Shown piece by piece: positions 23,818 to 35,318 of a DNA stretch of 64,000 bases. This DNA is from Phoronis australis. Its lineage: Eukaryota > Phoronida > Phoronidae. The stretch covers positions 7,231 to 71,230 of the forward strand of contig NMRA01000657.1 of assembly GCA_002633005.1 (NCBI GenBank), written 5' to 3'. The notes beneath the pieces are model-generated. The model was not told the DNA's origin, did no database searches, and saw nothing but the letters and a program-made list of their open reading frames with translations. Within the stretch, counting starts at the first letter, position 1, and the number at the start of each line of letters is the position of its first letter. The translations under genes were made by a program, and so were the position numbers.

Positions 23818-24186
23818 TGCCCATTTCGTACTTATTATTGCATTTGCCGTTTGTTCGACCCACTTCGTAGGCAAACAACCAATACCCATTTTGTATTATG
23901 TACCCATTTGGTACTGCACTTAACTGTGCCACTTAGTATCTGATACTCAATTACACATTGGGTATCGTAATGTGTATGTTATGTCTTTTGATTAAGGTAG
24001 CCATATGGTACTTTCTTTAAATAATTAATCGTACAGTAGGTGACCCTGAAATTTCCAGTGCAACCTCAGATATACGTTATCCTTTTGTTGTTTTATTTGT
24101 CCCCAAGAGTGGCTATTATCAAACATTAATAGCAAAAATCCAATACCCATTTGGTACTGCACTTAACTGTGCCACTTAGTATCTGA
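23818..24186. repeat. 43-bp direct repeat and ACCCATTT-type short repeats
   Basis: A 43-bp word beginning tacccatttggtactgcact is present at 23,901-23,943 and 24,144-24,186 with no difference seen. Upstream, looser versions (cccatttcgtac, cccacttcgtag, cccattttgtat) follow each other every 20-35 bp, suggesting an older degenerate tandem array. Confidence 0.7.
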
Positions 24187-24956
24187 ATTGTAGTAGTTTT
24201 TGTTTTTGTCCTGGTAATTGGAGTAATGAAAATTATTATAAAACAGAATTTGATGAAATTTGCTCCTGACGCCAGTCCATTATAACTGACATGTATTGTG
24301 CATTATCTACTACGCATGTAGGTTCTAGCACGAATTCATGTATCGTGCATTTCAGTTCAGGAGTGCTGAGGTGAAGTTAAGTGTTGTAAACTAAAATGGA
24401 TATTTTCCTTAAATTTACTTCTAAAACTATTGTTGCAACTTTGACATTGTGTAGAAATGTAAGCGCAAGTGACACAAAACACGTTGTTACTTTGCGATAT
24501 TGCCATACACTATGCCTTTCATATACACATGTACAGCTTATCTGATAATCAGCGTAGCAACGCTTTTTGGAAGACCATGAGCTTCTTATTGGTTCTACAC
24601 TGTAAGTTGCAACGTTACAAGTAAAAGAGACGGGCACGGGCACCAGGTTTCACTGCAAGAGTGTCTACCTATAACTTTGTAAAAAGGCAATCCACTAGCA
24701 CACCAGTATTACGATAGTCGTAGTTTTCACCTACACCCACAAGCCAACCAGTGTCGTGGTATTGATCAGTTCTTCATTTTTGAAAAGCCAGAAGAAACAC
24801 TCCCAATTAGAAGTCTTGGCTGCTTGCATGAAACGGTCCCCTTAGGGAACTCACTAATTACTAAAGTGCATAGACAATGATGACAGTACCAGTACTGAAA
24901 CGTTAAGCTTTAAGTTTATAATACTAACTTTAATGATATAGAATTTAATTACTCAC

Positions 24957-25067
24957 CGCAGAGGTTGCAGGCTCTCTTACAATTCCCCCTCATGTATTTC
25001 TCATATCGTCCAGTACAGTAGCGATACTCGGACCATTGCTTGCAATATATGTTTTTGTCCTTACAAG
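24957..25067 (-). CDS. ShKT domain exon S3
   Basis: A 111-bp phase 1-1 exon with acceptor attacgcag and donor gtgagt. Spacing is 6-8-11-3-2, one residue shorter in the third loop than most exons. It begins CKDKNIYCKQW, and its loop carries TGRYEKYMRGN before cysteine 4. A Lys-Tyr pair sits at the dyad position described for ShK-type potassium-channel blockers; whether it binds a channel is unknown. It ends after cysteine 6 without a Gly linker. Confidence 0.86.
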
Positions 25068-25199
25068 CTGCGTAATGGAAAGGAAATTAGTGAAAATTGT
25101 CCCCAACCACATTTCACTAATAAAATGCACGTACATAAAATCCTTAATTGTGAATATCTTTTCGTGAATGCTGAGATGACAAAAGCGATATCCCGTCAT

Positions 25200-25600
25200 T
25201 AGCTCTTGAAAAGCTTATCTGATAATTGGCTACAGAAAGCATTACATGTAGGGACCTATAAGGTAAATGTTCAAGCATTATTAATTCATTATTAGATAGG
25301 CATTAAGTTACACAAAACATGATACTCAACTGCGACATTAGCATATATTATTACTTAGAAAGGTACATAGCTCTTGAAAAGCTTATCTGAGAATTGGCTA
25401 CAGAAAGCATTACATGTAGGGACCTATAAGGTAAATGTTCAAGCATTATTAATTCATTATTAGATAGGCATTAAGTTACACAAAACATGATACTCAACTG
25501 CGACATTAGCATATATTATTACTTGGGAAGGTACATAGCTCTTGAAAAGCTTATCTGAGAATTGGCGACAGAAAGCATTACATGAAGGGACCTATCAGGT
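25200..25600. repeat. 168-bp tandem repeat, about 2.4 copies
   Basis: The word agctcttgaaaagcttatct starts at 25,201, 25,369 and 25,537, an exact 168-bp period. The first two copies are almost identical; the third diverges after about 60 bp. The unit contains the intron block (acacaaaacatgatactcaa, then cattagcat) seen near many ShKT exons, so it is a local intron duplication. Confidence 0.9.
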
Positions 25601-26009
25601 AAATGTTAACCTGATTAGTGATTCCCAGTTGTAAAAGTACTGGAGGGACACATGCTATGGACAATCAGATTTAACTGCATGAGAGACTATAAAGGTGTTT
25701 GTAGAAGCGACAGATCACTACCTCACGTGTAAATAGGCCGGCAGTAATGTCTATGTACACCAATCGGCCAATAAGTGTGGCGGGAGTAGAGAGCGCTGCG
25801 CGTGTCCCATCTTAATAAACGATCACAAGAAAACTAGTCCTATAGAAAACCTCCGTTCGTTGTATGAAACAAGCCCAGCAACACCCCAATCAATTGTAAA
25901 GCAGAGACACAACATTTTCGACGATTACTGTTTTTCCTAGGACTGACAGATACATGTAAGTTTGAGTATGTGTTTCTGTGTTTAAACCAAATAGTTCTGA
26001 GATACTCAC

Positions 26010-26147
26010 TTTCACCAACGCCACCGCCAACGCCACAAAGATCGCAGGCTTTGGGACAATTTTTCGCCATCTGCTTCTTGTATGACTTATGGGTACAATA
26101 TTGACGAGAAGCCAAGAGGTCACAGTCTTTTTGTTTGTCCTCGCAAT
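26010..26147 (-). CDS. ShKT domain exon S4 with Gly/Val tail
   Basis: A 138-bp phase 1-1 exon with acceptor cgcag and donor gtgagt. Spacing is 6-8-12-3-2. The core runs CEDKQKDCDLLASRQYC, then THKSYKKQMAKN, then CPKACDLC. The tail is GVGGGVGES-like, a variant of the Gly/Glu linker. Gln replaces the tyrosine of the usual x-Y-M motif. The frame is open through the whole exon and beyond into the flanking introns. Confidence 0.86.
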
Positions 26148-26971
26148 CTGCGTAACAAAAATGGTTGGTGGCGTCATTCAAAAATAAAGCAAACATGTGG
26201 TACAACAAACCTTGCCTTTAACAGTTCTTGCAAAAATCCTTTGTGAACCTCAGTGATGTTACACAATTTTTGTTTGAAACGGAGAGGAACGTGGTGAAAA
26301 TTGTTCCTGGCGTTAATTCCCAAATAAATTGAACGTATTGTAGACGTTATTACGTATATAATCTGTATCTAGAAATCTTGTATAACTGTGATTTTAAGTT
26401 TGGCATTGCTGAGAAAAATATAAGTGTTGTAGAATTAAAATCTATACAACGTCAAACATAACTGAAATGACAACATTTTTGGAAAAAAGGTAACATACAT
26501 TTAAACGACACAAACCATCATGTTACACTGCGTATTATGTTATGAGTTACAATATACATGTACATAAAATTTTAAAACCGTTCCAGAAATATAATTTAGG
26601 AAGACTTCAAGAATATTATCAGTTCTCAATTACAACTCTCCATTTAAGATACACCCTACTGGCAGCATTTTGCGCTGCGTTAGTGGCTTGTAGAGACGAC
26701 GTCACCACAAGCACACCAATATGAAAGTTGGTCGTGGTCTCAACCTGTATTTACTGGTCAATCACAGATGGGGTTGTTGACCTGTCCCGTATATATGAAA
26801 GATCACAAGGAAACTAATCTAATAATAAGCATTGACTGGCTCCATGAAACTGTCCCAAATGACGCATAGACTTTGGTTGTTAATTTCAAAGCTAACTTTC
26901 TCTCCCAGAAAATGAAAGTTTAAACGACTGATATTACCTAAATTTGAAGGATATAGAATTTAATTACTCAC

Positions 26972-27085
26972 CACAGTGCTTGCAGGCTTTGACGCAGGTC
27001 CACGCCAACTTCTTCGCGTATCGTGTGTCCGTACAGAAGCCATTATCAGTCCAGTACTGACATAATCTATGTCTGTCCTTGCAAC
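26972..27085 (-). CDS. ShKT domain exon S5
   Basis: A 114-bp phase 1-1 exon, acceptor tatgcag, donor gtgagt. Spacing is 6-8-12-3-2, with CKDRHRLCQYWTDNGFC at the start and CVKACKHC at the end. Leu takes the place of the usual Tyr before cysteine 4 (Y-A-K-K-L-A-W-T-C). No linker. It belongs to the short, diverged class. Confidence 0.84.
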
Positions 27086-27464
27086 CTGCATAATGGAAAT
27101 AGATTTTGTGAAAATAACTCACCACAAAATTACAAACTGCACGTATTATAAATTACGCCGAGAGACAAGTATTATATAGTACACTTTAAGGTGCTTGGTG
27201 ATTCTCAGACAATTCTACGTGTAAGGAACATGCTACATGTTGCAGGCTGCGATACACGTGTGACTATCAAAGACGTAGCAGCAACAGAAAATAGTAAGCA
27301 GAAAGGCAAGAGTGTCCATATACGTCTACTGTTTAACCAGTACTGCAAGGCTAGAGGGTGCTGTAACTGTACCGAATTTATTAGAGAACTAACTGTCGCA
27401 GAGCTGAAACATTATGCAACTTGGTAGCGCCTACTCCTGAGGAATATAGAATTTAATTACTCAC

Positions 27465-27578
27465 CGCAGAGGTTACATGATCTGGTGCAATGAAACGCCA
27501 TCCATTCCTCGTATATTCTTCTTGTACAGTAGCCTCGACCAGCAAAAATCCTACAGCCTTTATTCTTGTCCGTGCAAT
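27465..27578 (-). CDS. ShKT domain exon S6
   Basis: A 114-bp phase 1-1 exon, acceptor attacgcag, donor gtgagt. It reads CTDKNKGCRIFAGRGYC, then TRRIYEEWMAFH, then CTRSCNLC, with spacing 6-8-12-3-2. Trp replaces the conserved Tyr, and His precedes cysteine 4. It lies only 379 bp from S5, one of the tightest spacings in the array. No linker. Confidence 0.84.
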
Positions 27579-28419
27579 CTGCGTAATGGGGAGGAATTTA
27601 GTGAAAATTGTCCACGAGACCACTTTGCAAATGAACTTATTTTACATTCAATCGTACGTATATAAGTTCTAGTCAGACACTCTATTGGAGAAATCCAATT
27701 CGGCAGAACTGAGATAAAGTTTTGTGTTGTAAGTCAAAAATCGATAATTTGTCTTTAAATTATCCTTAATCATAATTAATATTGGATTAGTATTATTGTA
27801 AAAATGAAAACGTACCCTAGACAAACACAATGTTACACTGCGGAGTGAGAATAAACTCTGAGATTGATGGCACACTGACATAAATTCTATTATTGGGACA
27901 AATACTGTACTACAACATTCAGGCTTCATATCCAACTTCTATTTTAGTTCCTTTCTAGCCCCATGGAAGCTCTGATTATTCTTTCTCTCCTGCTACCGTT
28001 TGGACCAGCTTCGAGCAACAGTATATTCATTTGTATGTTTTTCCCAATTAAACAGTTTTATGTTTATTGGACTCCCTCCCGTTCGTCGTTAATCTTTCTA
28101 GACAAACGTTGCGTCAGGTATTTATTACTTTAAGCCACAGATGGATTTTCTAAAACCCGATTTCTTTCAATTCAATAGCCTTGAAACCCAAACGAATCCC
28201 GTTCGCCAACCCAAATCACCCTGGTTCCAAAGGAGCACTTCCAAATTACGCAACCCTATTTCATTCAATCAGTAACCCTTATCTTCCCATACAGAGATGT
28301 TAATTGATATTGTTTCTTCTTTTTTCTATCATATACAACTTGCTGAAATTCAAAGCAAAGACTACGAAATCACCAGGCAAAGCCACCACTAAAAGTACCA
28401 GGACAATCACAAGGTCAGC

Positions 28420-29275
28420 GATGTCAACTGATCTCCACGACGAGGCAGCTAGATTAATCCAAGCACCTATCTTCAGCTACACCCATCAAGTGTATGACCA
28501 AAGCTTCCAATCATTTAATTCGTTTCGACCACATCATAACCTGCCATTGTGCTGGCGTCCTCGAATTGACCGTATGGTTCTGTGTATTTCGAACGTGTAT
28601 CCCTGTGGTTTCGCTGGCCGTGCCGTCGATCCATACCTGGCAGAAGTGTACTTTAAAGGCAAGGCTGATAGTAACCCAGACGTTACCAATAACTTCAACG
28701 TGACCAAGACAATGGAGGGCTTAAGACGTTGTGCGAAAACTGCAAACACACGGCTACCGATTACTCCTGAGATACTGTGCCGGTTGGTCTTCAACCTCCA
28801 CTTAGTCTGCTCCTCCACATATGAAACGCACCCATTCAAGACAGCGTACGTTTTGAATTTCTTTGTTTTTTGAATATCAGAGTTGTTTGGCCGAAACAAT
28901 GGAGTTTCCAGGCTAACGACGCCGCCTTCTTGACTTCTTTTTAACGGAGAACAGGGTCTCCGTTAAAAAGAAGTCATCCAAGACCGAAAAGCAAGGGGAA
29001 ATATCGACACTCCATATACATCCCTTAACCCTCCACCCACTTTCATGTATATGCCTGTTGGACAACATTCTCATTTTTCGCAAAATCAGACCACCTAGTG
29101 CCCACCAGTTTCTCTGTCATTTTGGAGGAAAACCTCTCACTCGCTATCCGACCATCGCTATCCTTCACCTTGCAATAAAACTGGACGCAGATCATGGTAG
29201 ATACGGGTAACACTCATTCCGCATCAGTGCTGCCACAGCGGCAAGCACAGGTGGGTGGTCACCAGAACAAAACAG
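28420..29275 (+). pseudogene. Tyrosine recombinase (Crypton/DIRS-type) pseudogene
   Basis: From 28,420 the frame gives an N-terminal segment with DLHDEAARLI, then DPYLAEVYFKG, then MEGLRRCAKT-A-N-T-R-L-P-I-T-P-E-I-L, then A-Y-V-L-N-F-F-V-F-stop-I-S-E-L. This is the core-binding region and the start of the catalytic domain of transposon tyrosine recombinases, with a stop at the R of the R-x-S-E-L motif. In another frame (29,090-29,260) it continues LTRYPTIAILHLAIKLD and then G-R-Y-G-stop-H-S-F-R-I-S-A-A-T-A-A-S, the H-x-x-R motif. Two nonsense codons and frame changes make it inactive. The final catalytic Tyr region was not found. The element lies in the S6-P2 interval, opposite in strand to the ShKT exons. 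Confidence 0.8.
28931..28976. repeat. Perfect 20-bp inverted repeat (hairpin)
   Basis: Arms tgacttctttttaacggaga (28,931-28,950) and its exact complement (28,957-28,976) flank a 6-base loop, acaggg. The right arm fits the reading frame of the recombinase (K-K-K-S-S-K-T), so the left arm is probably a secondary inverted copy created during decay. Confidence 0.88.
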
Positions 29276-29279
29276 ACAC

Positions 29280-30133
29280 GCAGGTAGACGGTCTACACAC
29301 TTACACACATATAAAACCTATATTCTTATTAAATCCTAAAAACCTATTAGTTTACCATTTGGACTGATTCTAAACAATAGTTTAATTTTTTAAGGCCTTC
29401 AACTGAATAGAGTTTTGGATCGTTGATCATCACATGGGGGTTTGTTCAGTTTCACTGTACAAAGCTTACAAATTGGGATACGTGTTCCTCCCATGTAGGC
29501 TCCTATTTTTGGTGTTGTCCAAATCTATTCAATTTGCCATGTACTATGCATAATGGATTAACCGTCACAGACGAAGAAGAGCAGTCATTAATACAAAGTT
29601 TAATCACAAAAAGAGGGTGGGTAAATTGATGGCTAACAAAATACTTTTTTTCTATTGAGACGGGTGAGCAACTCAGCGTTGTTTAGAAAAAAATCTATGA
29701 AATTTTCGCCACAACACTGTATGAGCACACCATACACGACAACTTTAAATAAATAAGTACGATAAGTGTAGCTCATTTCGGGGGCTAAATTGATCCGAAC
29801 TCGTCAAAAGACAAAGTTCTAAAATTGGCAAAGGAAACATGAAATGGAATAATGGCTGACTGGATTTGAAAGTTCTGGGTAAACCATGTGAGAAGGTTAC
29901 CCCAAGTATACACAAAATGATGGGCGTGTGATCCAGGTGCACAAGCAAAGATGTGAGTTCATCGACTGTCGTTGTGGCAACGAGAAAACCAATACTGACT
30001 GTCGACAGCTATACGGGTTCTAAAGCATAGGAACAACGGTACATATTTTCCAAGAGAACAATCTCTCCTAGAGCTGACTGAGTCAGCAAATCTGTACTAC
30101 TAATTTTGATAGAAATAGCAATCAAATCCATTA
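29280..30133. other. No recognised gene
   Basis: AT-rich DNA between the recombinase relic and the decayed exon P2. A 68-codon plus-strand ORF at 29,423-29,629 has no recognisable motif. Confidence 0.4.
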
Positions 30134-30139
30134 ACCCAC

Positions 30140-30248
30140 TTTTATCACCACCGCCATCACAGAGATTACAAGTTTTGAAACAATTTTCCGCCATGAACTC
30201 CTTGTATTCCTCATTTGTACAGTTACCTTTTGCCGCCAATCCCTCACA
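30140..30248 (-). pseudogene. Decayed ShKT exon P2 (5' part lost)
   Basis: On the minus strand cysteines 2-6 remain (CEGLAAKGNC, then AENCFKTCNLC) followed by DGGGDKS, but the part that should hold the acceptor and first cysteine is replaced by AT-rich sequence after a deletion of some 25-30 bp. Tyr of the GYC motif is Asn. Without cysteine 1 the domain could not form its normal disulphides. Confidence 0.7.
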
Positions 30249-30771
30249 AAATATATAAAAGGGGCTTCGTTGATAGTGCATTATCCCTAGCGACACTTCA
30301 TTAATAAACGGTGGCACTAAATCTGAAGTTCTTTCTAAACATAATAAATTCAGAATTTCGCTTCAGGAATGTTGAGAGGAAGTTAAGTGTTTTGCTAAAA
30401 ATCGAAAACTCGTTCTTATCTTCAAAAAATAACGATCAAGCAATAAGAAAACATGAAATCGCGAGTGAGATATAAACACAATATTAAAGTAAGACATTAG
30501 CACAAACAACGACTAATGAATGCACAAAATATCTTTGACCGTTCTCAATTGTGAATTTGCGTGCGAGGCAAACGTTAGAGACACTGGATTCCATGAACCT
30601 TCTCAGAGCCCAGTTTGAGTAAAATTACTGATTGGACATTGCGTTGGATTCTTGAGCACAGAGACAATCGTGGTTAATGTTTAAGAGCACTATCTATCCC
30701 ACAGCAGACCCATTAAGCAAATGTGCACTATTGATTTTGAACGAGAAAGGTATCTATTCTAAGAAACCCAC

Positions 30772-30903
30772 TTTCACCGCCGCCACCATCACATAGGTTG
30801 CAGGTCTTTGTACAATTCTCAGCCATGAACTCCTTATGTTCCTCATCTGTACAGTAGCCTTTGGCAGCCAAATCTTTGCAGTCTGTGCTGCTGTCCGTAC
30901 AAT
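30772..30903 (-). CDS. ShKT domain exon S7 with Gly linker
   Basis: A 132-bp phase 1-1 exon with acceptor aatgcag and donor gtgggt. It reads CTDSSTDCKDLAAKGYC, then TDEEHKEFMAEN, then CTKTCNLC, then DGGGGE. Spacing is 6-8-12-3-2. Phe replaces Tyr at the K/E-Y position. This begins the acidic central exon type that dominates to about 49.5 kb. Confidence 0.88.
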
Positions 30904-31210
30904 CTGCATTTAGAAAAGGCATGACTTGAACGTAGTTCCTTACCACATTCCACTGATAAACGAAAGCACTACGCACTAAATCTTAAGTTCAAGGGCTCTT
31001 CAGACAATACTGACCTGCTGAGATTTTTAAGAGAACGATTTAACACAATGCTGTCCCATAAAGCGACTTTGTCTTACTAGATTTGATGGAGAATTGGATC
31101 CATTCTAAGTACATATTTTCGAAGAGAACAGTCTTTCCTACAGTAGACTGAGTAAGTAAAGTAGTACTACTAATTTTGAAAGAAATATGAATTAATTCCA
31201 AGAAACACAC

Positions 31211-31342
31211 TTTCATCACCACCGCCATCACAGAGGTTGCAGGTTTTGGTACAATTCTCCGCCATATACTCCATGTACTGTACATTTGTACAGTAGCCTT
31301 TCGCAGCCAATTCCTCACAGTCTGAGCTGCTGTCCGTGCAAG
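31211..31342 (-). CDS. ShKT domain exon S8 with Gly linker
   Basis: A 132-bp phase 1-1 exon with acceptor tatgcag and a GT donor reading gtgtgt, weaker than its neighbours. The frame gives CTDSSSDCEELAAKGYC, then TNVQYMEYMAEN, then CTKTCNLC, then DGGGDE. All six cysteines are present with spacing 6-8-12-3-2. The pair at the dyad position is Glu-Tyr. Confidence 0.85.
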
Positions 31343-31628
31343 CTGCATATTAGAAAAAGATTGAGTGAAAATTGTTCATGACGACATTTCATTTAAAACG
31401 AATGTTTTATTCACTAAATCTCCATTAGTTTGCTACAAAAATACTATAGCGTCACTTTCAGTTTGAGAATTATGGGACGTTGTTGCCGCACTTCATCATT
31501 GACTAAATTTCAAACATTACTACTCTCTGGCATTAAAGTATTTTTGATATGAAAGCTTAAGCCAGAGAAAGCACAATGTTACACTGTGACATTTGCGTAA
31601 GCAACAACCTTTCAAAACACATTAAAAT

Positions 31629-31741
31629 CCAAAGAGGTCGCAGGTTTAGGTACACTCCCCAGCCATGTAATCATTGTATAGTTCTTTTGTATAGTAGTCT
31701 TTTGTAGCCACATCGCTACAGTCTGCTGCTCTCCATGCTAT
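31629..31741 (-). pseudogene. Decayed ShKT exon P3
   Basis: An acceptor (acacacag) remains, but the first part is out of frame. In the main frame the sequence gives DCSDVATKDYYT, in which the GYC cysteine has become Tyr, then YNDYMAGECT, a stop where Lys stands in other exons, and TCDLF, where the sixth cysteine has become Phe. Frameshift, nonsense codon and two lost cysteines leave no doubt that it is dead. It lies 286 bp from S8. Confidence 0.82.
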
Positions 31742-32275
31742 CTGTGTGTTCCAAGAGATTGATTTCCCAAAGAAAGGGAAGGTATTGTATACTAAATCTT
31801 ACTAAAAAAGTTCTATCGTAAAATATGATATTGCAAATTACATTTCGGGTATGCTGAGAAGAAGTTGTTTGTTCATTTACCAAAAATATAAAATTCGTCC
31901 TTAACTTCAAAGAACATTGATCACGCATGAAGGTGTATGTGAAACTGAATACATGAGAGAGGCAAAAGAGAAGATTACAGTAAGATATCGACATAACTAA
32001 GGACGTGTGATTATGCGAAATAATTGAATGGACAAACACACAACTGAACACGAAACCTATTCTGGGTGCAATTAAAGATGTCCCGTGACCCCGCAGTGGC
32101 ATACATGTTACTGACACCAGATAGCATGAATCCCCGCATAGCAACAGTGGGAAGAAAAACAAAGACCGTGCACAGTTTGTCAATTTCAATCGTAATTTTA
32201 TGTACCCAGACCTGAAAAACTAAGGGAATGTGTACTACAAAGTTTGAAAAAGAAAGGAATCAATTTGAAGTAAAA

Positions 32276-32400
32276 CACTTCCATTGTCATCACTGACGCC
32301 GCCATCGCAAAGGTCGCAGGCTTTGGCAAATTTCTCCGCCATGTACTCATTGCATTGTTCATTTGTACAATAGCCTTTTGCAACCATGTCCTCACAGTGT
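32276..32400 (-). pseudogene. Decayed ShKT exon P4
   Basis: The frame keeps CEDMVAKGYC, then TNEQCNEYMAEK, then FAKACDLC, then DGGVSDDNGS. Cysteine 1 and its acceptor are gone, cysteine 4 is Phe, and an extra cysteine appears in the third loop. The reading frame is still open, so decay is recent or the region is tolerated as an intron. The donor position reads gtgttt. Confidence 0.7.
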
Positions 32401-32816
32401 AAGTAAAGATTAAAGCGAGCCGATTTTGGCAGATGAAGTTTCGGATCGTACTTGTCCCTCAAGAACAATATCTAGTTTAGATGACGGAATTCAGAGAATG
32501 ATATAATGGCGGATTAAGACATGAACATATTTAATAAAACATATAAATCGTAGGAGTATCACGAAGCAAACGCAAACTAGATGGAAATATGATATTTTTT
32601 GGGAATCCTCCTGCAGTACCCGAAAAAAATGAGCTGATTAAGTGGCATTTTGGCAACTTGCTGACTGATAATGACTGTGGGGAGTTCCATTTGTCCAAAA
32701 GCACACGAAAAGCAGTGTTTATTTTAGAACACACCATTGATTTCTAGAGCCACCCGATGAAACGACTTGGTGTGACTAATCTTGAACAAAATTGGGATAA
32801 ATTTTAAGTAACCCAC

Positions 32817-32957
32817 TTTCATTGTCACCACCTCCGCCACCATCACAGAGGTCGCAGGATTTGGTACAATTCTCCGCCATGTACTCCTTATGCTCCTCAT
32901 CCGTACAGTAGCCTTTTCCTGCTAATTCCTCACAGTCTGTGGCTTGGTCCGTGCAAC
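32817..32957 (-). CDS. ShKT domain exon S9
   Basis: A 141-bp phase 1-1 exon, acceptor cttcag, donor gtgggt. It reads CTDQATDCEELAGKGYC, then TDEEHKEYMAEN, then CTKSCDLC, then DGGGGGDNE. Spacing is 6-8-12-3-2. It is the first (leftmost) full exon of the 2.35-kb higher-order repeat and the most diverged of that set at the LAGKG and TKS positions. The dyad-position pair is Glu-Tyr. Confidence 0.88.
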
Positions 32958-34090
32958 CTGAAGAATGGAAAGGAATTGAATAAGAATTGTTCTTGATAAT
33001 GGTTCACTAATAAATCGAATATAAGGTGAATGTATCTTACTGCACGTAAAATTGTTTCGATACAAGAATCTAATATTGTTGATTTCAGTGTGGTAATGCT
33101 AAGTGAGAGAGTATTTACTATTTTACTGACCATTTGTTATTTTAAACACCAAGCATTAGTGCAGAAGCAATACGATGTTTGTACAATGGAAATCTATTCT
33201 GGATATCCCTCTGTGATTTTAATGTAGACAATAATATCAGAAAGACACAAAAAATTCGGAAAGTGTAAACTGGCAATATAGTTAAAAACTTGGTTAATGG
33301 TAGTCTTGAAAATGTTAGATGATTCTCAATTGCAAATTTGCAGTTTAGATACGTGCTACAAGCTACATGTTGCATGAATTATCGCAATCCCGTGTCACGA
33401 GTTTGGTGCCCAAATTTCTCTAGGTGAGCCAGGCGTTCCACTGAGGTGGGAAAGGAAATGGTATGCTCCCCAATGCAGCAAGTTTACCGTACTAAAGCTA
33501 ATAGGTAAACCGCAACTGACGTTAAAAAGCGGTTGTCGGTTGCTGAAGTTAATCGCAAAAGGGGACATAATTTAATGTCTGCCAAAACCTTATCTTTTTC
33601 GTCTAGACCAATGATCCAAACAAAAGTTTCCACATTGAGCTATACCTAAAAGCTTTTGTCTTCAAGCTGCATGAGTGTAGACTAACTACTGCAGATTCAT
33701 GAATTCAAAAAAGACAACTAGCCGATTTTGAAGGAAGAATGCAGATTCGTACTCATCAGCAATGAAAATAGCTCTTTCATGTGTTGGAATAACAAAATGA
33801 TAAAATGGCAGATTAGAAATAGGATATCTTCAGTAATCCATTTAGCTTGCTCACCAGGTATGACCAATTTAGATGGAAATATGATGGGGTTAACAGGAGA
33901 TCCTGCTGCAGAAGCAGGGGGACTGAGCTAATCGGGTGGCATTCTGGAAACTTGAAGAAAGACAATGGCTGTCCTAAAACACAAGAACTGCTATTATTTT
34001 TCAAAGAGACCAATCAATCCTAGAGTCGACAGATTATGCAACTTTAAAACAAGAGTTTAAAGAAATAGCAATCAATTCCAAATAACCCAC

Positions 34091-34231
34091 TTTCGTTGCC
34101 ACCACCGCCGCCGCCATCACATAGGTTGCAGGTTTTGGTGCAATTCTCTGCCATGTACTCCTTATGCTCCTCGTTCGTACAGTAGCCTTTTGCTGCTAAA
34201 CCCTCACAATCTGTGGCTTGGTCCGTGCAAC
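34091..34231 (-). CDS. ShKT domain exon S10
   Basis: A 141-bp phase 1-1 exon, acceptor atttag, donor gtgggt. The core is CTDQATDCEGLAAKGYC, then TNEEHKEYMAEN, then CTKTCNLC, with linker DGGGGGGNE. The Gly at C-E-G-L (Asp in sister exons) distinguishes it. It follows the long spacer type of the higher-order repeat. Confidence 0.88.
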
Positions 34232-35177
34232 CTAAATAATGGAAAAGAATTGAATGAGAATTGTTCTTGACAATCGTTCAATAATAAATCGAATATATCA
34301 TGAAATTATCTTACTGTACGTATATGTACATACGTTTCGATACAAGAATCTAATATTGTTGATTTCAGACTGGGAATGCTAAGTGAATGTTGAGTTTTCT
34401 CTATTTTACTGACAATTTGTCATTTATTAAACACCAAGCATTAGTGCAGAAGCATTACGATGTTTGTAAAACGGAAGTCTAACCTGGGTATCCCTCTGTG
34501 ATTTTGGTGTAGACAATAATTTATAAATAAACATAACTCTTGGAAAGCGTAATCTGACATTCAAGTTAGAAACGTAGATAATGGTAGTTTTGAGAATGCT
34601 AGATGATTCTCAATTGGAAATTTGCAGTTAAGATACATGCTAAAGACTAAACGTATCATAAATTTTCGCAATCCTTATATTTTTCGTAAAAATTAATGAT
34701 CAAAACAATAATTTCAACATGGAGTTGTCCCGACAAGCATTTGGCATCAAGCTGTATGCGTGAATTCTAAAAATTGCAGCTTCATGTATTCAAAGAAAAA
34801 AACTAGCCGATTTTGAAGGAAGAAGTGGAGATTCGTACTCATTGAGTAATGAAAAATAGCTATTTCATACGATGGTATAACACATGATCTATAAGCAGAT
34901 TAGAAAATGAATATCTTGAGTAATCCGCGTGGCTGGTTCATCAACGATAAACAATTTAGATGTAAATATAATGGGGTTTATAGGAGATCCTGCAGCAGGA
35001 GCAGGGGAAAAGAGCTAATCGGGTGGCATTCGGTAAACTTGAAGACTGACAATGGCTGTCCTAAAACACATGAACTGCTGTGTTAATTTCAAAGAGACCA
35101 CTCTCTTCTTAAGTCGACAGATTAACCGACTCATAACTATATTTGAGAGAAATAGGAATCAATTCCAAGTAACTCAC

Positions 35178-35318
35178 TTTCGTTTCCACCACCGCCGCCG
35201 CCATCGCATAGGTTGCAGGTTTTGGTGCAATTCTCCGCCATGTACTCCTTATGCTCCTCATTCGTACAGAAGCCTTTTGCTGCTAAATCCTCACAGTCTG
35301 TGGCTTGGTCCGTACAAC
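35178..35318 (-). CDS. ShKT domain exon S11
   Basis: A 141-bp phase 1-1 exon, acceptor attcag, donor gtgagt. Core as in the consensus (C-E-D-L-A-A-K-G, then T-N-E-E-H-K-E-Y-M), but Phe replaces Tyr before cysteine 3 (GFC). The linker is DGGGGGGNE. It stands at the left end of a short spacer. Confidence 0.88.

Larger units (their letters stand above)
18256..24956. other. Large S2-S3 intron or intergenic interval
   Basis: After the duplicated segment ends at 19,767 come a palindrome cluster (19,786-19,920), about 3 kb with no recognised feature, and from about 22,980 to 23,600 intron blocks related to those near other ShKT exons (for example a gatgatcaag word with flanking sequence) but without an exon. 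An exon may have been lost here. A 129-codon plus-strand ORF at 21,978-22,367 has no recognisable domain. Confidence 0.5.
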
